Below, one piece after another: positions 45,445 through 57,117 of a stretch of 64,000 nt of DNA. Position numbers and translations under genes: made by a program. The notes below the pieces were generated by a model. It did no database searches and had not been told where the DNA came from. It saw nothing but the letters and a program-made list of their open reading frames with translations. This DNA is from Perca fluviatilis (Eukaryota > Chordata > Actinopteri > Perciformes > Percidae): NCBI RefSeq assembly GCF_010015445.1, contig NC_053112.1, forward strand, positions 31,034,583-31,098,582, written 5' to 3'. Within the stretch, counting starts at the first letter, position 1; each line of letters starts with the position of its first letter.

Positions 45445-47470
45445 CCTGTCTAATGACAGTTATCAATCTTCTACTGATTTGTTACCTACTGATGTGGTGC
45501 AAAACAATATAGACAAAATGTATTTCAGGTTTTCATGCACAGCAAACATCATATACTGTGTGTATGGGTACTGTTTATGACATTTAATATTGACCAAAAG
45601 ATGGATGGGTTAAAGTATCACCTCAGCAAAAAAAAAAATCCTGGGGGAAACCCTGTATCTACAACATGTGGTTTACAATTTTAAACCAGCTATTGCACAC
45701 GCACCACTGGTTTTGGCACAAACCCAAATAGGTAAATAATGCAATTAATTATTACCAATGTTTCAACATCCAATTAGTTTTCCCATGGGATTTTTTAAAG
45801 GGTATTAATATGTTGTGCGAGTGTAAAATGTGTACATGTTCATAGACATGTCTCCTTAAAGGGAGTAAGGTTCAAAATATGTTTATCTATTTTTGGTAAC
45901 ACTTTAAAGGGAAATATACTTATTCTACTGAAGACATCCATCACTCAGTGTTTACTATGGTATGTTTATCGCTGCTCCTCAGCAGCGCGCGCACACACAA
46001 AATCTGGGGTTCAGTATCTTGCCCAAGGACACTTCAACATGTAGACTGCAGGGGCCAGGGAATCGAACAGGGATCTGATTAGTGGACCACTGCTCTACCT
46101 CCTGAGCCACAGCCGCCTTCATTTCAAACAACTGCATCTCTAAATTAATAACACTGATCGAAGCAGGGGTGTTGCATCTCCTAAACGTATGCCTGTATAA
46201 TATTCCTTTCATTTAATTGTTTTAAAGATGCTGTGAAGTGAAATTCAAATGAAATAACATATCTATTTAAAGTACAGCCTATTTAACAACCCTATCAAAA
46301 TGTTGTCATTAACATCAGAAAAAGACCGTCTAGCATCTTTAAATGTTATATCCTTAGAGGAGATGGGATATTTCTGCCAAAGTAATTCAGCTCCCAATTA
46401 TTTAATGAATTAAAGACTATGGAGAAGGACAGACCAGTAAAGAAAAAGCTGCCCATCAGCACCAAACAGTGTGATTAGAAAACAAACGGAGCTATTTTAA
46501 CCAGAAATAAAATACAGTATGTCTGTGTCCAGGATATAGTTTACAAAATAGAACCAATTTGTATATTTCTGTGAGGAATTCTATGATTTGAGGTTGTAAG
46601 TGTAAACAGACTTACAAATAGACTTTGTAGATCTCACATGGCTTCATAAATAAAAACATACACAAAAGAAAAGTTTTGATGAATGATAAATGAGTTCTCA
46701 TACAACTATGCAGAATATGTAATACTCAGAAGACAAGGTATCAATTCCTTTGAACAATGCTGTGGCCTTGTAATTTTATTTTCCCTATTATAGGGGAACA
46801 TGGCATAGTTGTAAATTTATAAATGTAGGGCCTCGGTGTCAGTATGTTAGATCCTTAGATAAGATTTTGTGGCATATGTGGCCTTATATAACCATGTTTT
46901 TTGTGTAAAGAATGGCCACTGATGTTGTATTTGAAAGACAAAATTAAGAACGTATAGTACATTCATGGCTGTTTTCTTTGCTTCAAGCACAGTTTTTGTT
47001 TTTACAGTGAAAAGGAGTACAAGTAGCATACCGTAACTGTAAGGCTACTAGTATTTTTTTCTAACCAAACCAGACAAACACTAACCAATAAAACCCACAC
47101 ACAGGACCCATGACTTCATGATTTCTAAAGCCTGGCTACAGCACGGATTCTCACACTGCTTGCTTTTAATATACATTGTTGTGGATTTGAAGCAGTAAAA
47201 GGGCTTTAAACATGAAATTGTACATTTTTAGGAACTATTTCCTCTTGATCAATCCCCAGTTACCAATTCTTGCAAAACCGAAAATTTAAATTAATAAATC
47301 AATCATTGCAGAAATCCTCTGAAAATGATCACCACCCTGATATTGTTGCAAAGTAATGAAAAGTTTTGTTGCAGTGACTTACCCTGCTGGGAGACTGCGA
47401 GAGGGCTGCTGGTACGGAGATCCTGCTGCACACTGACAGAGCAGAGAGACTGCAGGCTGACTAACATCAG
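45445..47470 (-). other. abcg2: ABCG2 5' UTR intron and non-coding exon 1
   Basis: A minus-strand donor AGCAGG/GTAAGT at 47383/47382 follows a GC-richer segment (about 47384-47470) that reads as a non-coding first exon. The matching acceptor is GACAG ending at 45446, leaving one leader base (45445) before the ATG. The intron of about 1.9 kb contains the SINE at 46003-46117 and no other recognised feature. Confidence 0.55.
46003..46117 (-). mobile_element. tRNA-derived SINE in ABCG2 first intron
   Basis: Read on the minus strand: GGCGGCTGTGGCTCAGGAGG (A box), then TGTTCGATTCCCTGGC (B box), and the body GTCCTTGGGCAAGATACTGA. This is a widespread teleost SINE, different from the family at 21710 and 32072. 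Confidence 0.8.
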
Positions 47471-49780
47471 CTCATGACAGCAGGGACAGGTGTCTCACCA
47501 TCCAGCCACACTCTCAGCTCACATCCCACAAGCTGCAAGGCGGTTTAACCCTTTATTCACCACTCAAAAAGACATCAAGGATTTAATGGGAAACCTTTCC
47601 TCACATCATGAAATGTGCTACAGTGGTGCAATTTATCACAGTGAACATCAAGCTTGCATTACTTTTGAGTTACATTATCATTGCACGGTAGAGCAGAGCA
47701 GACTTTTTAATACGTTTGAACATAAACCAATATTAACGCACTGCGATGGAATACACAAGTTGTTTCAGACATTTGCTTATTTACTTTCAAACTGTAGTCT
47801 CTACTAATGCATGGAAATCAATAACTGCCTGGATGGAAAAACACAAAAACTCTCAAACACAGCACAATGGCGTGCAAAAAATGTTAGCTGTCATGTAAGC
47901 TCCTGTATATCTTTATTTTGTAGTTAAAGGGCTATGCAAAACCACAGGTATAGTCCTTAAATAAAAATGTGAGGTAATTCTTTTATTAATGGCTGCTATA
48001 CAATATGGTCTCTATCCTTCAGATTAATAGCCTACTGTTGATGATACTTTAAGTAAAATTTGCTGATACTTACCAAGTGCATGAGATATACTTGTGTTTA
48101 CTTGAGTGTTTTTAAAGTATAGTACTGCTACATTTACTTAAGTAAAGGATCTGAATATTTCTTCCACCACTGGATATTGGTGTCGTCCTCAAAAATCCAG
48201 CGTCTGGCAGGCTCCATTAACGGCTATAAAAGTGACAACCATCAAATCAAACATTTCATGTATATTCCTTGATAAAATGGACAAGAAGATGAATAGGTTT
48301 GACTATACAGCAAATGTTAGTCATTTACATTCTGGTTTTAGGACTGTGACATTGTACAGTAAAATGTTTAAATGGTTAGTAAACATTACTACATAAAGTA
48401 AATTTCAACAAAGACATCATTGTTTGATGTATAGTTTTTAATTGAAGTGTAACAAGCCATTCAGACCAAAACACAGTCACATTTTAGGTCCCAGATACAG
48501 GTCCACAGCTGCAATGATAGTATGTTAAAGGCAGTGAAACAAAATACAGTAAATAAAAACATACTTTGATAGATAACTTTAACAGATGAGGTTTGTAAGG
48601 AGGACATGTTAATTATAAAGACTAAGTCATTGTAATAAATCAAGGTTTCACTCAATATGTGAGTTTGTATTTACAAAATTCTGTTAATGGTGATTGAGGA
48701 CAAACTGATGGCTACACATTTGCAAATCTCAAAGATAGAACAACAATGATAAATATGAAGCGTTTCATTTATCTAGATTTAACAACCACAAAACAAAAGC
48801 TCAACAGTGAACAAAAACTGAACAGTGGATCTAATGGTTCAAGCCCGTCTTACACTGGAAATACAGTAGACCCACTCACTGAGGTCAGCCAAGACATCTT
48901 AATTACTTTTATACCCTGCTGGGATTGATTTTTCTTTAAGTCATGGAGGGCATTTAAGCAAACATTCACATTGTCAAAAATGGCTCTTAGCTGAACAATT
49001 CTATTGCATTAAGTGCTTTCATATTTCTGAGTGACACATAAATGGTGTAAATGAGTTACAATCAAACGATGTAGCTTTACACAATACAAACACCTAAGCA
49101 AAGGTACTGTACTTATGAAATATTCTGATATGATACTTTCTTTAGACAAGTTTTTAAATAATGATAACTATCAGTTTTCCAGATGTACATAAATAGAGTT
49201 ATTTACAAAACAAACTGTACATTTCGGTACCCTTAAAACTTCTTAGTGCCCTTACAATACCTGTTCCAAATCAGTACAGACATTTACACTTAATTGAGAA
49301 GAAACATTAATATCCTATTATTTATTTTCTAAATGTCAGATTCAGCCACTGAAATGCTGCTCATATAAATAGAATTAAGCAATTCCATTAACACTAGTTC
49401 ACTAGATCACAGAACATTTAGGGTTCATTTCACCAAAGATTGTGCAATTGGACATCAATGCTCAATTCATCAATGGGATGCTTTGACCAAAAAGATGAAC
49501 AGGAAACTCCAGAATTGACATACTGTCATCAAGACCTTTTCGCTGATTTTGGTCATGATGCTTATAGGCCAGTTGCTTCAGAAGTTGTGATGTTTCTATG
49601 TACATTTCAGTAGATTTTGTATTCTTATACAAGGGTTCAGTTAATTCCCATCAATTGACAAATAAGTGATGTTCAATTATTAGATTTACCCCACTGTTTT
49701 CTATGCTTGCAGTCCTATCCTGAACATGGAGAAATGGAAAGACTGCAGGCTTTAAAGAACTGGTAAAATCCAGATGCACT
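47471..49780. other. Intergenic region between PPM1K 3' end and ABCG2 promoter
   Basis: No gene was recognised. Nearest to 47471 is the ABCG2 promoter flank (no TATA assigned). A transposon end lies at 48050-48172. The remainder is AT-rich without coding potential; minus-strand AATAAA signals, for example near 49320, allow longer PPM1K 3' UTRs. Confidence 0.5.
48050..48172 (-). mobile_element. End fragment of a DNA transposon (CAGTGGTGGAAG terminus)
   Basis: Read on the minus strand it begins CAGTGGTGGAAGAAATATTC and continues with AGATCCTTTACTTAAGTAAA, the terminus of a very common fish non-autonomous hAT-like element. No matching opposite end or target duplication was found, so it is a fragment. 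Confidence 0.55.
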
Positions 49781-49786
49781 TTTTTT

Positions 49787-50773
49787 TTTATTGTGACTTA
49801 TCAACGTGAACTGTATTACAGAAGCCCTGAGAGGTATGCAAGCCTTATTTTTCAGGCTCATATTTTTTTTCCTATCTGTCTAAATATGTGTTCAGGCTAA
49901 TTTGTTTGTTTGTTGTTGTAATACTAATTTCGGCCACAAGAGGCTGAAGTGTACCACTACCCCATGTTCTGTTCTAAATACGACTCAAAGCATTCATGTT
50001 TTCTTATACAACTTTTCCATCATGGCTTTCTTTTAGGCTAGGAATTTATTTGAATCAGTGCTAATCTGTCATTAGCCAGTAATGGTATATAACTTGTTAA
50101 CACACAATATGTACCTTGTGTTTAGTGAGTGCATGACAAAATTAAAACTCACTTGGCAGAAAAGTGAATTATTTCAGTCCTATTTAAAAAACAGAGTAGT
50201 GGTGCACTTCAGCCTCTTGTGGCCAAAATGAGTATTACAACACTTTGAAACAGAAAAAATTTGCCTGATTTTCCCCCCTACCTGTTTTCACAGATGGGAA
50301 AAAAATAAATACTTGGAAAAAAATGAAACTGAAAAAAGTTCTCACTTGTCTCTCAGGGCTTCTATACATTACAGCTAAATAGATAATTTATCTAAATGGC
50401 AGACAGTCAGGAATACGAGTCTTAAAATCATAGCTAATGTAGAGCAGGCTACATATACACAAGCGACGGCTTTCATGTCATCATGAAATCCTGTCTGCCA
50501 CTCAAACACTTGTCAGCTTTTAGCACCTATAAGATCATTGGCTTGCTGGTAGATAAAACCTTTATAAAAGAGGATGTTTTTCATTTAGTGCACATCATGA
50601 ATTCACTGCCTCTTACTTCACAGAGGCTAATAAATACCATGCTTCTCTAAATAACATGTTGTAACCCTGTATTGTTGTTTGGACACACCTCACTTTCTAT
50701 AATGTTTTCACAAGGGCACTGTTGTTCGATTGTATTGCACACATTAATTAGGTCCACCTTTTAATCCAACTGA
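49787..50773 (-). other. ppm1k: Probable PPM1K 3' UTR
   Basis: Non-coding DNA after the PPM1K stop, with a minus-strand AATAAA at 49787-49792. Most of it is the imperfect foldback at 49812-50373, so the UTR may carry a large hairpin. The UTR end is a guess from one signal. Confidence 0.4.
49812..50373. repeat. Imperfect 560-bp foldback (inverted repeat)
   Basis: The outer arms TGTATTACAGAAGCCCTGAG (left) and CTCTCAGGGCTTCTATACAT (right) are inverted copies. Inner arms at 49915-49959 and 50197-50241 share GGCCACAAGAGGCTGAAGTG in opposite orientation. It is probably an old non-autonomous DNA element; no clear target duplication was found. Confidence 0.65.
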
Positions 50774-53316
50774 CTACGCCCAGCGACCACTGGAGACAAC
50801 ACTTCTGCTGAAGGAGAAACTTGTGTCCGAGCTCTTGTGCTTTCCCCAAGCACCAAAGGGCACCACGATAATTGTGCTGTTGTCCTCTGAGCCATACTGA
50901 AGAGCCTGAGAGAGAAGAGGACCATAATAATAATAATAATAATAATAATTAAAAAAAACATTAACATGTGCATAAAGGGCTGATAACTGGCTATTTGTTA
51001 CTTTGTTAATTTGAACTCTTTAGACACAATTGTCTTAGACCTAAGATGACCTAATGTTCTAGGACCATATTGCATTGATCACCACTTAGAGGTCCTATAT
51101 TTATGAGGGGTTATTTACCATTTAGGTCAAGCTATATTGGAACCATCCCGGCTTTGGGAGGTGTAGCAAATAGTTTCTTTTCTAGAAATACATATACTTG
51201 CAAGATTCATCAACAGTTAAAGAATAAAATACAGTATTGCTTGTTGCTACTGCATTCCGAGTTTATGATGGTTCAACTTTTTCAACGTGCTACCTCGGCT
51301 CACTGTGTGACCATGGCAACCATAGAAAACACAGAGATAGAAACAATACACATTTAGCTGGTGGCAACCACCCATTGTCTGAAAGCACCTTTATCATTTA
51401 AGGAACACTGAATCACTGAAATAATAATTATGAGTGGCGTGTGTATTTGTAACGTAGAGTAGGGGTCGGCAATCTTAGGCACATGTGCCACCATGGGCAC
51501 GCGGTACCTTAACCAATGGTACGCTGGCAATATGTGTGCAAGAGAGTTATTGAGGTGTTGAAATCATGGTTGAAATGCTGAAGCACTCTCTCATCCGCAT
51601 GCCACATTACAACGTTCACAGTTGCGCGACCTTTTACTTACGGTAGTTTGATTGACTTGTATCCCCACCATAGACCGTATAAAAACTATCCCCGTCCGCA
51701 TGCAGCAAAGACCCACCCTACTCTGCCTCTGCTCTGATTGGCTAGGAAGCTACTAGTTACGCTGCTGGCGGAGCGGGCTCGGTAGCGGTGTGTCGGCAAA
51801 AGTGTGGATGTAATGACATAACATGTTTGGCAGTCATGGCAAGATACGGTGATGGGACTGTAAGAGAGGAACTCTGTTGCTTAAAGCCAATGCCTGAAAC
51901 AACAAAAGGTGAGGATGTAGCCAGGGTTTTTCTGGAGCATTTTGAGGAGCGAGGGACTGACATTAGCAAGATTTTTGTAGTGACGAGTCGACGACCGATG
52001 GTGCCCCCGCCATGGTCGGGGAAACAGCGGGGAGCAGTCACATTAATCGAGGAACAAGTTGTTCACCCCATCATGAAACGTCACAATACACCAAGAAAGT
52101 CTTTGTGCAAAAATGGCAAATTCTGATCTTAATGAGGTTATGGCTACAGTGGTGAAAGTTGTTAACTTCATAGCTAACTCCGGATTTCCACTGGATGCAT
52201 AACAGCTGGGGACCGGCTCCGCTGCGTGTCTGCTGCATGCTCTGCCGTCCGTCAATACCCACTAGGTCCGGATTTGTTGCGGCATGGCTGCGGCCATGAC
52301 TGACAGCTGTAGTCACGAGGACCCACAAGTTCTTGCGAATTCACGTAGAATAGAACCACAAAACTGTTAGTTTCCATCCAGAGGAGTAGAGGGGAAACAA
52401 CTCTGTGCTGTGTTTTCAAGGTGTGGTGCAGGGAAATATGATCCGCCATGAGCACGGTGTATTTTATTTTGAAAATTAACCGGATGTTTTATTTTGCTTC
52501 GGTGCTCGATTTCCTGTCCCGCACCATCTTCTCTCCGGCGTCCGGCAAAAATAGAAGCTCTGCGTATCTGCTCCGGACCGCTGGGGCTGGGACGCAGTCG
52601 GAACGCAGCCGTTCTGCAACCGGTGGAAATACACACATTGACTTTAATGGAAACCTAATGACTCCGCCGCCGTTCCGGAGCCGTTACACATCCAGTGGAA
52701 ATCCGGGGTAAGCGATCTGCTCTAACACACCGACAGTTCATGTCTATGCTGGCTCTTCACACAGCAGTCAGGTAGCTAAGCTGCGGGAAAGTTTGAGCAA
52801 GGCATGATCGCGGAACTTGCATCTTGTTTGAGGAACATTGCACTGGCTTTGCTGACAGTCTTCGGATCACCATATTTCTGTGAGCAGATATTCTCACATA
52901 TGCAGAGCGTGCTCAGCCCCTCCCGCAGTCGTTTGACAACTGACCACTCCGAAGCTTGTGTGCAATTTAAAGTGGCTAAGTAGGCTACGAACCCCAGATT
53001 ATGGAGCTCAGCAAAGAAAAGCAGGGCCAGCGATCACACTGACTGGTAGCCATCTGTTTAATGTAGCACATATGACTTTACATACAAGGGCACCTCTGTC
53101 TCTTTTCATCTCAGATGTGTTTTCATGGCAGCATTCTTGTATAGTGTTTGTTACACATAAGTCTCCCTTTGTGACATTTGCTGCCATTGCAACCTTTTTT
53201 GAAATGAGGGAATATCATTGCAAGCAGTATTAAGTATTGAGTGTATTGCTGACAACATGTATGATTCAACTCAGATGGGGATGTTTCATAACAATGGTAA
53301 CATTTAACATTATTCT

Positions 53317-53347
<31 letters not shown>

Positions 53348-56212
53348 GGATAAAAACGATTGGTGTAAATTTTAAGATGAAAACAAATTGGTTTATATTT
53401 GGTATGTATTCATAAGATGGCGCTATCTCGTATATACATGGTCGGTGGATTGTATCGTAATCCAAATGTTTTTATGGAATAAAATTACATATTGCTATGG
53501 AAGAAAATTACAATTCCCCACCCACCTGACCAAATTTCAAAATTCACAAGGCTTGCCAGGCTGAGACCGCAGCATTCACAACAACGTTGCTAGACACTTT
53601 TCTCACATAGCCAGACATTACTCCACAGCACAGCGGAGTAGCTAACGGTAGATGCTGGCTATATTGACAGTCATAAAAGCCCGTGCTCACGCGGAGCTCT
53701 GTAACCAACTGACAGACACACTTTTTCGGCTTAAAATTACTTATGAACCGCTAAAAACACAACAACCTCACTGTTCCTCTCCACACGCCAGTCAGGCACA
53801 CTTCCTCGGCTTAGAATTAGAACGAAGCACGCTAAAAATACCACTACCTTACCGACGGAACACACTTCATTGGCTTAGAATTATGGCAAAAATCGCTAAA
53901 CACACTGCAAACTCACAGTCCTCTCTTTCCGATTTACAGCCCCCTCTGCGCTTAAAATAACTCACCGTTGTCGGCTCCAGCCGCTGTCGAGGCTACACGC
54001 TGTAAACAGCCGTGGGCTGCTTGCCTGGTTCTCCGGTAACGTTAACAGGTAGCAGGGTTAGCATGGCGGCGTTAGCCGGGACCAGTCGGGATCACTTTAC
54101 TGGCTGTGTCTCAATTGTTTTTGCGAGTAACCAACTCGGGTACTCTAGCTATATAATTCAATGTGAGAACACAAATGTTGAAATGACAAAAAATGCCCAT
54201 ACCTAGTAGCTGTGATAAATTAGCCTGAAGCTAATGCTTACCGGTTCAGGAGAAAATAAGCCAACTCTGCGTCCTTTTGGGCTCTAAGCTGTCTCCATCT
54301 TTCAAATACATCTCCATTATTTACCAGGGGGTTGTTATGTCTCTGGTCACGCAACTGTTAGAAACATGCCGTTTTCTTTTTTTTAGGTCGGGTAGAATCT
54401 ATCTCCATTGATCCTGTTTGTTTGTTTGCTGCTTTCATGGCTGTACTAACGTTACAGCTGTAGCGCGCTGGGTTTACGTTTTTACAGGTATATCTGGCAA
54501 CCCGGCCTGGCTGTCAAACTGGGCCGTTGATAACAACACACAGATCAAAACATAAATTCCGTCACGGAATGTAAATTTCAAAAAGAAAAAATACTGAAAT
54601 TAGCATTGTTGTCAGAAAAGATAGTATTTCAGTTTAACATGTTTCCTTAATATCTGATGAGGCATTGGTGTCATTTTTGGATTTATTACAGTACAAATAT
54701 TACATATTGGACCTTTAATGTTGACATGGCACACTGATAAAAAAAACATTTTGAAAAGGACACTTCGTATCAAAAAGATTGCCGACCCCTGACCTAGAGA
54801 GCAACGTGTTTGTCCACAATACTGCCTTGGTGCAGGACATTACCAAACATAATGCCTAAAAGTATTTCAACAGTGTACATGCTACAAGTTAATCTCTCCA
54901 TCAAATGATGAGTGTCATGATAGGCTAATCCATGTGGACACAGTTTTAGGATTTTGACTGTCTAACAAAACATGCAAGCTTAAATTTTAACAAATATGTC
55001 CATCTTCCACAACTCAAAGATGCCTGCCAATAAACAACATCCTTATGCAATTGGCGAGGCATCAAACCATGGCCATTCAAATCACAAAACACTCCTTTAC
55101 ATACATTGTGTGGTTTCACAATGGGCGCATTACAAGCCAAGTACGAACATCTTACCTGGTCAGATATTCTCTGAGCTGCCTCCTTTGGGTCGTGGCACTG
55201 GTTTATGACATTGCAGATCTCCTGGCTATTCATGATGAAGTTAATGCCGTCTGTGGTCAGCGCCAGGAACGAGTCGTGGGCATGGTGCAACTGAGGAAAG
55301 TGCAAGCAATATTTAGAAACATTTCAAGCTTTTTGAAACTATTGTTCCACCAAGTAGCACTGAATTACTGTCATTTATAAGAGAAAAGAAAATAACCAAA
55401 ACCTTAAAAGGGGAAACTATGTTGATGCAAAAGCAGAGAACAAAAATCTAATCCAAAAAAATACCTAATTATATAGTTTCTTCATAGACATGGTTATTCA
55501 GATGAATATGTTTGCAGATAGAACAGTTATACAAAATATATCCAGATGTGCAAAATTACTGTACTGTGCACATTCTGCTACAAGTCTGTGTTGCAATTAT
55601 GCTGTGGTACATACACTATTAACCATAACAAAAAAACTAAATCTCTGCAGTTCGTGTTGAGAGGCTGAATTTGTCACTATACAATCTCTTAATTTTGGGA
55701 CAAATGATCAAGGACATAATTCAGTAAAAATCCTGTATAAATTAGACTTAAACACTTAGTGGACAAATGTATAAACTTACAGATATTCTCTTGGTCTCCG
55801 GCTCAGCAATGACCCCCGTGTTTTTCAGGTCAAAGTCTCCGATGCTGCGCGTCATGGCCAACCTGCCGTTGACGTTTGACTGTCCCAGACTATTCCAGGT
55901 AATAAAACCCCCACTTTTCTTTATCCTTGATTCAGGTGGAGAGGGACAGAGAAACACAAAGAAGTTTGTTAGTTCAGTGAGAAAGAGGAAAAAAATTGCT
56001 TTCTCATTACTGCAGATGCCAGTGAACGGGTTCTGATGCTTTTTGACTCATCAAAACCTAATAATCGGATTCTGAAGACGCAGAAAAAAAAAAATCTGGC
56101 ATGTTGGGTTTTACTCACGGGGGTATATTCAAATTTAAACAATCAACAGGGATTAGGAATACAATAAAGCCTAATTGTTTGTTTCACATCCCGCCCTTTG
56201 ATGGACAGTTCA

Positions 56213-56247
<35 letters not shown>

Positions 56248-57073
56248 TTCATGACACCCAAGGTCACTTCACAAACAATCATCTCATAAAAATAAAAAAT
56301 AAAAATAGTAGCTGCTTTTAACCACTGGATGTTAATCTTCTCACAGATACAAGTTTAGTTACTCTCATTTGGGGAAAAACTATCAGTAGCAAAACTGTTT
56401 CTTAGAAGCCCTGCACTTCCACACAGGTGTTTTCATTTATTCTGATCTGCTCCAGTTTAAATGGGTTATTCCGGGAATTATGTGAGGTCACCAAAATCCT
56501 CGTACCAATAAGAAAGACAAAGTTGCTCCAACAGGCACAACAACCCTGCAAATGCAGCCGACAATCATCCCGTTATTTTTCTAAACTGACAATGTACCTC
56601 TCTTTCTCATCCCTCCTCTCAGGTGTGTGGTCGACAGTGAGTTTAAGGGCCTTGCCCTTGCGACACAGCATTGCACGGCTGTCACCCACACTGCCCACCA
56701 CCAGCTCAATGCCGTCCCTCAGCAAGGCCACAGTGGAGGTGCTTCCTACATTCATCCCGGGTACTACAGAGACATAAAAGGAAACATCAGAGGTGGAACA
56801 TGCCATAAAAAAAAGTTCACATTGTTCACAACAACCACATGGTGTATCTCACACTCACATTCACACATTAAAACATGGGTGGGAAGTCATACAGTGGACT
56901 AGAGAGACACAGTAAACAATTGAGTCACACATAAAGGTCGAACTGTTTAAACACAAAGTAGAGGTCCAGAGCAAATTTTAAAGCAGAGGTCTAAGGCTGA
57001 AACTAAAAAATAATCAATGTTAACTGACACCACACTTATCAGTGTCTAGTACTGATCTTAATATTCAAAAAAC

Positions 57074-57117
<44 letters not shown>

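Larger units (their letters stand above)
51460..54791 (+). mobile_element. hAT transposon relic (3.3 kb) in PPM1K intron 5
   Basis: Terminal inverted repeats: TAGGGGTCGGCAATCTT at the left, and a right end that reads CAGGGGTCGGCAATCTT on the minus strand. They are flanked by an 8-bp duplication with one mismatch (ACGTAGAG at 51452-51459, ACCTAGAG at 54792-54799). The plus strand carries broken transposase coding. The middle part (about 51788-52175) has [18 protein letters not shown] and [16 protein letters not shown], with a frame change near 51985-52020. The C-terminal dimerisation segment lies at about 52800-52981 ([29 protein letters not shown]). The termini and motifs resemble the Charlie/Buster branch that also gave rise to ZBED5/GTF2IRD2-type genes. 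Two other elements are inserted in it. Not functional. Confidence 0.85.

Noticed and set aside
51788..52126. Intact host gene of 112 codons
   Set aside because: It is a frameshifted hAT transposase block lying between matched terminal repeats with a target duplication.
54946..55305. 119-codon minus-strand open frame treated as a separate gene
   Set aside because: It contains the fifth PPM1K coding exon (55156-55290) plus read-through into introns on both sides.
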